Shown here: one piece after another, positions 1-5,647 of the stretch
How positions within the stretch are numbered: the stretch's first letter is position 1
Layout: the number at the start of each line of letters is the position of its first letter
NCBI GenBank assembly: GCA_013214445.1
Contig: JABSPG010000295.1
Span: 1-5,647 of the forward strand
DNA length: 5,647 nucleotides
Reading direction: 5' to 3'
Source of the DNA: Ekhidna sp.
Lineage (GTDB): Bacteria; Bacteroidota; Bacteroidia; Cytophagales; Cyclobacteriaceae
Program-made: the position numbers and the translations under genes
The notes under the pieces: model-generated
Seen by the model: only the letters and a program-made list of their open reading frames with translations
The model's database searches: none
What the model was told of the DNA's origin: nothing

Positions 1-690
1 AGCTTGTTCGAACTTCCCAATACGCTGCTTATGAGCTGAAGTGAAAGAACCTTTCTCATGCCCGAACAGTTCGCTTTCTATTAGCTCGGAAGGGATAGCT
101 GCGCAATTTACTTCGACAAGTGATGCCTTACCTCTATTACTCTTTTCATGGAGCCATCTTGCTACTAACTCCTTCCCTGTACCATTTTCACCGTGAATGA
201 GAACCCTCGCATCCGTTGGAGCCACTTTATCAATTGTTTCTTTTACTTCAATGATCCCAGGTGCATCTCCAATCATCTCAAACCCTTTACTTACTTTTTT
301 TCTCAAGACCTTTGTTTCGGTACTAAGTTTAGCATTGTCTAGTGCATTTCTAATGGTCAGTAGAATTCTATTGAGATCTGGTGGTTTCTGGATAAAATCA
401 TAAGCTCCTTTTTTTGTAGCCTGCACAGCTGTATCAATAGTTCCATGTGCTGACAACATGACGAAAGGAACATCGATTGCTTCGTCGGACACCTTACCTA
501 ACAGCTCAATCCCATCCATCTTAGGCATCTTGATATCACAAAGTACTAAATCAACTTTCTCTTCCTGAAGTCTACTAAACCCGACTTCACCGTCCTCTGC
601 AGTGATAACTTCATATCCTTCTTCCGTAAGTATGTCACTAAGCGCATCTCTTATGCTCTTTTCATCATCTACCACTAGTATCTTAGACAT
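1..690 (-). CDS. NtrC-family sigma-54-dependent response regulator, N-terminal 230 residues (cut by window edge)
   Basis: The visible 230 residues form a two-component regulator that should activate sigma-54 RNA polymerase when phosphorylated by a histidine kinase, which is not in the window. A receiver domain spans about residues 3-117. It has the acidic pair D8/D9, the phospho-acceptor D52 (in CDIKMPKMDG), S80 at the switch position and K102 followed by P103. A linker covers about 118-137. The AAA+ domain begins near 138 and shows Walker A GENGTGKE at 167-174 and ESELFGHEKGSFTSA at 205-219, where GSFTSA replaces the usual GAFTGA sigma-54 contact loop. Walker B, the arginine fingers and the expected C-terminal Fis-type helix-turn-helix lie beyond the left edge; family members are usually about 450 residues. 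The ATG at 688-690 is chosen because MSKILVVDDE is a typical receiver start. No Shine-Dalgarno sequence is seen, only A/T-rich sequence, as is normal in Bacteroidota. It lies 37 bases downstream of rnpB on the same strand. The regulon is unknown, so no symbol is given. Confidence 0.95.
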   Translation of the reverse strand, partial: MSKILVVDDEKSIRDALSDILTEEGYEVITAEDGEVGFSRLQEEKVDLVLCDIKMPKMDGIELLGKVSDEAIDVPFVMLSAHGTIDTAVQATKKGAYDFIQKPPDLNRILLTIRNALDNAKLSTETKVLRKKVSKGFEMIGDAPGIIEVKETIDKVAPTDARVLIHGENGTGKELVARWLHEKSNRGKASLVEVNCAAIPSELIESELFGHEKGSFTSAHKQRIGKFEQA

Positions 691-692
691 TT

Positions 693-721
693 TGAAAATA
701 TTTTAATTTATCTATCTCAAA
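693..721 (-). promoter_or_regulatory. Weak candidate Bacteroidota-type promoter for the response regulator
   Basis: On the minus strand a TTTG (718-721) is followed after 17 bases by TATTTTCA (693-700). This partly matches the Bacteroidota consensus TTTG / TAnnTTTG: TA and two of the three Ts fit, but the final TG does not. It would start transcription almost at the ATG of the regulator, giving a leaderless or nearly leaderless mRNA. The stretch is A/T-rich, so a chance match is quite possible. The alternative is read-through from rnpB. Confidence 0.22.
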
Positions 722-727
722 CAAAAA

Positions 728-1075
728 GCAAGCCAGTAAGCCGGGTTCTGTTTTATCCCATCATTTATCTAGTCTCATTGTCACCAATAAGATCAAACGA
801 CCTACCCAATTCCGCTAAGAAGAGCAATCTTTATAGCGCAGAACCTATTTGGTCTTTCAGCACGTAAGGTTTACCTAGCAATAGATGTCACCATTTACCC
901 GGTGAGCTCTTACCTCACCTTTTCACCTTTTCCCAATACATTATGTATCAGGTAGTTTATTTCTGTGGCACTTTCTCTATCCATTTGCATGGATGCTTCC
1001 AATTAAGAAGTACGTTGCTCTATGCTGCCCGGACTTTCCTTTTCAGCTAATGCTAAAACGATGAGTCGGCTTGCA
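728..1075 (-). ncRNA. rnpB: RNase P RNA (bacterial class A)
   Basis: This is the catalytic RNA of ribonuclease P, which cleaves the 5' leader from precursor tRNAs together with the RnpA protein. Read on the minus strand it carries the universally conserved blocks in order: GGAAAGTCCGGGC (1027-1039), AGTGCCACAGAAA (960-972), GGTAAGAGCTCACCGGG (898-914), GGTAAACC, GACCAAATAGG, GGGTAGG in the CCA-binding P15 loop region (801-807) and ACAGAACCCGGCTTA (737-751). The ends are set by helix P1, GCAAGCC (1068-1074) pairing with GGCTTGC (728-734). Helix P2 is visible as CTCATC (1060-1065) with GATGGG (757-762). A CGCTA/TAGCG hairpin (813-838) sits in the P16/P17 region. The length of about 348 nt is slightly short but normal for class A. 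The 5' end agrees with the promoter at 1080-1087. A T-run (TTTTTGTTT) follows P1, but there is no obvious separate terminator hairpin. The 3' end could extend by a few bases. Confidence 0.96.
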
Positions 1076-1079
1076 AGCC

Positions 1080-1087
1080 CAAAAATA
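1080..1087 (-). promoter_or_regulatory. Bacteroidota -7 promoter element of rnpB
   Basis: The minus strand reads TATTTTTG here, an exact match to the Bacteroidota sigma-A -7 consensus TAnnTTTG. It ends 4-5 bases before the first base of helix P1 of rnpB, so the predicted transcription start (about 1074-1076) coincides with the expected mature 5' end. No convincing TTG/TTTG -33 element is seen at the usual spacing; the region there reads CAATTACTG. The element lies in the 58-base spacer after the tamB stop codon, so rnpB need not depend on read-through from tamB. Confidence 0.65.
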
Positions 1088-1133
1088 TGAAGGTGATTTC
1101 AGTAATTGAATGATCTGTGGATAAAAGAGCTTC

Positions 1134-4100
1134 TTATTTTAAACCAGTATCAGCAGGTGTCGATGACTCTGTAGAGTCATCAATTTCCTCTTCTTCTTGT
1201 TTCCTTCGTATTGCTTCGTCTCTCTTTAAAGAAAGTAATTCTCTTAAGTCGTCGAAAGAGTGAACAAATCTCAAGCTTATCCCTGTTTCTTGGTTTTGTT
1301 GATTCTCCTGACCAGGAATTCTTTGACTAGTATTTCGAAATGCCTTAGCTCTCAATCTTCCATCTTTTGTAAGACTATACTCTACCGACCAATCACCAAC
1401 TATATCATTGAAGACATTTTCGTTATTATCATCCTCACTGCCAAAATCACCACCTCTTGTCACTTTCAGTCTACCATTTAAAAATGTGTAGGCAAATCTC
1501 AATTGAAAAGTATTGAATGCATCTCGATTTAGATCCGCAAGATCTACTTCTATTTCTAGGTTCTCGTCGAGCTGGCTGACTAAGTAACTGACCTGCGATG
1601 ATAGAAACTCGCTCACACTATTTCCCACAGAACCCCCACCACTCAAACGGAATTGTTCACTGGCAAAACGTTTAAGAAATAGTAGACTAATGACCTGACG
1701 TTTTAGGTCTTGTTCATCCGCCGCAATACGAGAGAGTATCGAAAGATTTTCATCAGTAGCATCGGCGGGGTTCTCCATTTGGAGATCAAAATTAATCTCG
1801 GGAGAAAGGAGACCTCCTGTCAATCGCAATACTACTAGTATTGGCACTTTGTTATTCAACTCCTCCTGATCTTGTTCAACCTGCAATTCCTCAAATGAGG
1901 CTCTCTGCAAATAGCTAGCGTCAAGTTCCAAAATGGCATTGTAAGGATCGCCATACCAAGTAATTCTGCTACCCGACACCACTTGAAACTCCTTGTTTAT
2001 GAAATTTGGAACGGTAAAATTGTAAGCACCTTCAGTAATTTCAAGAGGGCCAAACATATTAAACTCACCATCAGTATTCAACCTCAACTTTAAATTACCT
2101 CTTCCGCGTCCCCTAATAATGTCGCCCGTTTTTATATCAAAGATCAATTCGCAATATGCGTCCGGAGTAACTTCTATATCAAAGTCTAAGGTCAAACCAG
2201 ATATCTGAAAATCTTCTTCTTCAGTAAGAAGTGAAGTAGTATCTGAAAAGTCTACAAAATTGATAAATTCCTGAGTGGACGAGCTTGTCCCATCACTTAT
2301 CGGAACGAAAAACTTAGTATTCTGATCAGTTCTAATGTTTGCCGCAATGCTCAGATCGTTCAAAGGACCAGTAACGTTGATCTTGCCAGAGCCATACGCA
2401 GAGCCATAGTAAAGATCATTATCTACGGCAGTCGTATTGAGAAATTCGAAATTGTTGGCATTGATTTCTACATCCAACAGCATATTCTTAAACTCGTTGT
2501 GTTTAATTGACCCTAAAACACTGGCTCTAGATCCCTTTCTATCGGTCAGGTCAAAGCGTGAGAATCTTATGGATTCATCCTCAAAGTTGATTTGGCCATT
2601 ATAATTATAGAGAGTATTTAGGTAGTTAATCAATACTGTACCTTTTTCAACCCTGCAGTCTCCGAGTACTTTGGGATCTTCGGGATTTCCTGTGAGCTTA
2701 AGTTTCCCGTTCGCATACCCTGCCACATTTGAGAAATTCTCTTTCAAAAAGGGCTGTCCCATGCTAAGGTCTGCCTGTTCAAATGTTATGGCAAAATCTA
2801 AACTCTCGTCTTTACCAGGGTAGTAATGACCATCAACATCAATGGTATTTACATCTTCGCGTTTAACATCTACTTTCATATAAATACTACGCTGCTGTGG
2901 GTTCCAATTTGAGGTTCCCTGCAAATCACCAACAACCAAGTCATCATAGGTCAAATCCCTTAAAAGAAATCCTCCATCAAAACGAAAGGGCTCAACTTTC
3001 GAGTCTCTAAAAATTTGAAAATCTCCATCTAAGAACCCTCCTACATTGGATTGGGTGAATAGTTCAACTTTATTCATATTAAGGTTACTAGCTAAAAAAG
3101 TAAGTGATGTTGGGATTGAGTCGGCGTACACACCTTCGAAGGCAATTGATTCGGTTGCATCATGCATCTCAAAATCATTTATTTCAATTCGGTCCGATTT
3201 CAATATTATGTTATTTGTTGTACGAAAATCCCAAACATCCCCGAGTATTACCATATCTGATGGCTTCATAACCAGAACCAATGAATCTTTGGAAATAGCC
3301 AATTCACTGCTAAGTCTCAGTCTACTATCAGTTTCTGGTTGAGAAACAATGGTAGTCACATCTATTTTATCATCACTCCAGACCCCTTCCAAAAGTAATC
3401 CCTCCGTATCAGGTACTCCCTTGACCCTTTGTCTACTTGACTGTAAAATGAAATTCGTCAGCAATGACTTTGAAACAATATCCTCTGAACCATTGATTTC
3501 TAAAACGGGGTAGAGCAAAGTATTGCCACCTACGCTTATTGAGTCTGATTCGGTATATAGAGACACGTTTGCATATTTACTTTGTCGAAACGTACCTTCA
3601 ACCAGCGTATTCTTGCTTATTTCTATTGGTAGTTTCAAGGAATCTAGATAGGGATTAATGTCTATCAATTCAGCTATTACATCTAAACGGTAGTTTTTTC
3701 CACTCTTATCTCCAATTATACTATCCCCATGTAGCATAAGTCGAGAAGCATAGTCTTGCGACATAAGTTTAATATCATTAAGAGCATCCGAAATATCAAA
3801 AAAGCCACTAACTGAAGCATTAATACCAGGCATAGAAAGCTCTAATAGTCTCAGATCATTTCTCAAGGCAGCAATAAATCTTAAGGAATCAAAAACCACT
3901 TCCTTCCCATCAAAAGCTATTTCTGCATTATCTATAGATAGATTTCCTTCAAAATCATTGAGGCTCAAGTCCTCCACCTCAACATCAATAAAGGCACTGG
4001 CTGAAAGTCCAGAATTTGTAAAGTTCAATGTATCTGCATTGATCTCCTCGATGTGAACATTTAGATTCAGTATTTCCTTCTCTCCCCGAAAATCTATCTG

Positions 4101-5618
4101 ACCTTGGCCCTCTAAAGCACAATTTGGATCCTCAACGGAAAAAGTCCCCTCAAAAAAGTTTTCTGCAAATTTTCCGTTGGCATTTACCGTATCGTATACA
4201 TAACCATAAAGTCCGCTATTATATACGGTAGCATTCAAATCAAAAGCAGCATTCTCCGGTTTAAGTCCACTGCCTTTTATGGCAGCCTTCAAGTTGACCA
4301 CTTGAACTATCTCATTCTTTAGAAAAGCTCCTACATTGACATTTTTCAGTTCAAGGTTGCCATCATACGACATCATCGTTGGATCATCAGGGATTTTCAG
4401 ATTAATATCAGACAAGACTGTGCCCTGATCGGTGACAAAATCGCCTCTTGCAATAAAGTCATGAAGGTAACCTGCGAAACTGCCTTTAAAATCAATTCTT
4501 CCCATCTGTCGTAGATTTTCCGTATAGTTTCCTATGTATGGTTTCAGATCCTCAGGGAGCACATGAGAATCCGTAATGTCCGCTAATACAAAAGTTTTCT
4601 TTGGGTCTGGTAAGCCGAAACAACTTAGTCCCCCTACAAAATATGATTCTCCATACCCTATCCGAGTATTTTCTACATTGAAGTCTCCAACTGTACCCCA
4701 AAGTATGCCATCAATGGTTATGTCGCTTTTGATCCTATTGGACCCAGTGATGATCTTGAGATCCTCTTTTGAAATTACGGTTTCATTGAAATGCAATATG
4801 AAAGAAACACTATCCTTGAAGCTAGCTAAGTCATCCAGTCCATTATAGAAGAACTCGAGACTGTCCGAGATTTGACTAGTGGGGGTGGCAAAATTCAAAT
4901 CATCGATACTCAAGGAATAATTGCTAAGTCTAAAGACAGTCGAAAAGTCATTTATCGTAAAAGAAGAGTTTTTCTCTTTGCCCTGAAGTTCAACCAGGCT
5001 ACCAACAATTGTATCTCCCTTCAGAGCAAAATCAGACAAAATAAGATCTGAAAAATCGAAATCAAGATTGGCAAAATCAAGTTTTCCAGGCTTTGGATCT
5101 ACAGAACGATCTTGAAGGCTAACATTGAGCCCTACCAGTTCAATATGATCAACTTTGATAGGTTTACTTTCCTTTTTAGGCTTGTCACTTTTCAGCGAAT
5201 TCAAAAAAGTCGTGAGATTCAATTTTTCTCCTTCCTGATACTTAATTAATCGAAGGATCAAATCAGACGAGGCAATTTCTTCAATGGTTAAATTATCCGC
5301 CGTTATCAGATCCCATAGATGATAATTGACCTGAAGCTTGTTTGCAAAAACCAAAGTATCACCCTCAATATCTCGCACTAAAGTTCCTTTCAAGTTTGCC
5401 TCATCTAACCAGGATATTTGCACTTTATCCAATGAAACCTCATGATTAGTATGATTAGAAACTAGCATCAGAACCTCCTGTGCCAGAATAGTCTGGACAC
5501 TATTGAGCTGCAAAACCAAGAGAACCACCAAAAGAACCAAAGAACCAAAGAATAAAAGCCCTGAAAAAACCTTCCAGAGTAGTCTACGAATTTTTGATAT
5601 GGTTAACTTGGCATTCAA
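1134..5618 (-). CDS. tamB: TamB-like translocation/assembly protein (DUF490/TamB C-terminal domain)
   Basis: This is a giant inner-membrane-anchored periplasmic protein of the AsmA/TamB superfamily. Such proteins form a long beta groove bridging the two membranes and are implicated in phospholipid transport and outer-membrane protein assembly. In Bacteroidota the outer-membrane partner is thought to be a TamA/TamL (BamA-like) protein, not encoded here. Residues 1-16 are basic, 17-37 form one transmembrane helix (GLLFFGSLVLLVVLLVLQL), and the rest is repetitive beta-strand sequence. The C-terminal TamB domain is diagnostic: INKEF at 1207-1211, SGSRITWYGDPYNA ending at 1228, a glycine-rich stretch then SVSEFLSSQ near 1330-1342, and a final strand SLRFVHSFDDL at 1448-1458. 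A charged 36-residue tail follows. The length of 1494 residues is long beside E. coli TamB (about 1260) but usual for Bacteroidota. The start is uncertain: the frame has no ATG or GTG near its beginning, so the TTG at 5616-5618 is taken, giving a plausible basic N-terminus. The frame stays open to the window edge, so the true start may lie outside. The stop is TAA. Confidence 0.93.
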   Translation of the reverse strand: MNAKLTISKIRRLLWKVFSGLLFFGSLVLLVVLLVLQLNSVQTILAQEVLMLVSNHTNHEVSLDKVQISWLDEANLKGTLVRDIEGDTLVFANKLQVNYHLWDLITADNLTIEEIASSDLILRLIKYQEGEKLNLTTFLNSLKSDKPKKESKPIKVDHIELVGLNVSLQDRSVDPKPGKLDFANLDFDFSDLILSDFALKGDTIVGSLVELQGKEKNSSFTINDFSTVFRLSNYSLSIDDLNFATPTSQISDSLEFFYNGLDDLASFKDSVSFILHFNETVISKEDLKIITGSNRIKSDITIDGILWGTVGDFNVENTRIGYGESYFVGGLSCFGLPDPKKTFVLADITDSHVLPEDLKPYIGNYTENLRQMGRIDFKGSFAGYLHDFIARGDFVTDQGTVLSDINLKIPDDPTMMSYDGNLELKNVNVGAFLKNEIVQVVNLKAAIKGSGLKPENAAFDLNATVYNSGLYGYVYDTVNANGKFAENFFEGTFSVEDPNCALEGQGQIDFRGEKEILNLNVHIEEINADTLNFTNSGLSASAFIDVEVEDLSLNDFEGNLSIDNAEIAFDGKEVVFDSLRFIAALRNDLRLLELSMPGINASVSGFFDISDALNDIKLMSQDYASRLMLHGDSIIGDKSGKNYRLDVIAELIDINPYLDSLKLPIEISKNTLVEGTFRQSKYANVSLYTESDSISVGGNTLLYPVLEINGSEDIVSKSLLTNFILQSSRQRVKGVPDTEGLLLEGVWSDDKIDVTTIVSQPETDSRLRLSSELAISKDSLVLVMKPSDMVILGDVWDFRTTNNIILKSDRIEINDFEMHDATESIAFEGVYADSIPTSLTFLASNLNMNKVELFTQSNVGGFLDGDFQIFRDSKVEPFRFDGGFLLRDLTYDDLVVGDLQGTSNWNPQQRSIYMKVDVKREDVNTIDVDGHYYPGKDESLDFAITFEQADLSMGQPFLKENFSNVAGYANGKLKLTGNPEDPKVLGDCRVEKGTVLINYLNTLYNYNGQINFEDESIRFSRFDLTDRKGSRASVLGSIKHNEFKNMLLDVEINANNFEFLNTTAVDNDLYYGSAYGSGKINVTGPLNDLSIAANIRTDQNTKFFVPISDGTSSSTQEFINFVDFSDTTSLLTEEEDFQISGLTLDFDIEVTPDAYCELIFDIKTGDIIRGRGRGNLKLRLNTDGEFNMFGPLEITEGAYNFTVPNFINKEFQVVSGSRITWYGDPYNAILELDASYLQRASFEELQVEQDQEELNNKVPILVVLRLTGGLLSPEINFDLQMENPADATDENLSILSRIAADEQDLKRQVISLLFLKRFASEQFRLSGGGSVGNSVSEFLSSQVSYLVSQLDENLEIEVDLADLNRDAFNTFQLRFAYTFLNGRLKVTRGGDFGSEDDNNENVFNDIVGDWSVEYSLTKDGRLRAKAFRNTSQRIPGQENQQNQETGISLRFVHSFDDLRELLSLKRDEAIRRKQEEEEIDDSTESSTPADTGLK

Positions 5619-5647
5619 AAAAGAAGCAGTGGGAATTATACTGGCAA
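5599..5647 (+). CDS. Possible start of a divergent gene, perhaps TsaD (only about 16 codons visible)
   Basis: A plus-strand frame begins at ATG 5599 (MVNLAFKKEAVGIILA) and runs out of the window; GTG at 5629 would give MGIILA instead. Bacteroidota TsaD proteins (the tRNA threonylcarbamoyladenosine synthase subunit) typically begin with a short leader, then ILAIESSCDET. The visible IILA followed by an A as the next base fits this, and tsaD is, from memory, a common divergent neighbour of tamB in this phylum. The match covers only four or five residues, so chance is a real possibility. If ATG 5599 is used, the gene overlaps the first codons of tamB head to head; if GTG 5629 is used, the gap is about 10 bases. 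Confidence 0.3.
   Translation, partial: MVNLAFKKEAVGIILA

Noticed and set aside
197..403. Plus-strand open frame of 68 codons opposite the response regulator
   Set aside because: It lies entirely antisense to well-conserved receiver and AAA+ coding sequence and resembles no protein I know. It is a shadow frame.
728..1075. Other structured RNA (tmRNA, riboswitch or group II intron fragment)
   Set aside because: All the conserved RNase P RNA blocks and the P1 and P2 pairings are present in order, so no alternative is needed.
1121..1140. Possible terminator hairpin after tamB (AAGAAGCTCTTTT on the minus strand)
   Set aside because: The pairing around AGCT has a mismatch, a G-T pair and no loop, so it is too weak to call a terminator.
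1260..1481. Plus-strand open frame of 73 codons opposite the 3' part of tamB
   Set aside because: It is antisense to the conserved TamB C-terminal domain. It has hydrophobic stretches but no recognisable family or start signal.
3046..3342. Plus-strand open frame of 98 codons opposite the middle of tamB
   Set aside because: It is antisense to continuous coding sequence, and its composition looks like the complement of beta-strand-rich codons. No family is recognised.
4576..4848. Plus-strand open frame of 90 codons opposite the 5' part of tamB
   Set aside because: It is antisense to tamB, with no recognisable domain and no promoter-like sequence in front.
1134..5618. Very long repetitive protein as an adhesin or a new surface system
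   Set aside because: The single N-terminal transmembrane helix and the INKEF...GDPYNA signature near the C-terminus identify TamB/DUF490, and its size is normal for Bacteroidota.

Overview
The window looks like an ordinary chromosomal segment of a Bacteroidota bacterium, probably of the Cytophagales/Flavobacteriales type. The evidence is moderately low GC, start regions without a Shine-Dalgarno sequence, a close match to the Bacteroidota -7 promoter element (TAnnTTTG) in front of the RNA gene, a very long TamB-like protein, and an NtrC-type regulator resembling Bacteroidota members of its family. The genus cannot be fixed from the sequence.

Layout, as transcribed leftward on the minus strand: a TamB/DUF490 envelope-assembly protein (1134-5618) fills about 80% of the window. 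After a 58-base spacer comes the RNase P RNA gene rnpB (about 728-1075), with its own promoter. After a further 37 bases comes an NtrC-type sigma-54-activating response regulator (1-690). That gene is cut by the left edge after its receiver domain and the start of its AAA+ domain. At the extreme right edge a plus-strand frame reads out of the window. Its last residues (GIILA) fit the beginning of TsaD, which I recall as a common divergent neighbour of tamB in Bacteroidota, but only a few residues are visible.

The genes do not form one pathway. TamB works in the cell envelope, linking inner and outer membrane. RNase P matures tRNA 5' ends. The regulator responds to an unknown signal through a histidine kinase not seen here. 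If the right-edge gene is tsaD, it modifies tRNA (t6A37). The neighbourhood is best read as housekeeping genes.

I found no mobile element, CRISPR array, toxin/defence module or clearly novel system. The points worth a second look are small: a GSFTSA version of the sigma-54 contact loop, an rnpB promoter whose predicted start falls on the first base of helix P1, a 12-bp palindrome across that 5' end, the tight rnpB-regulator junction, and the unresolved, crowded start region of tamB at the right edge.
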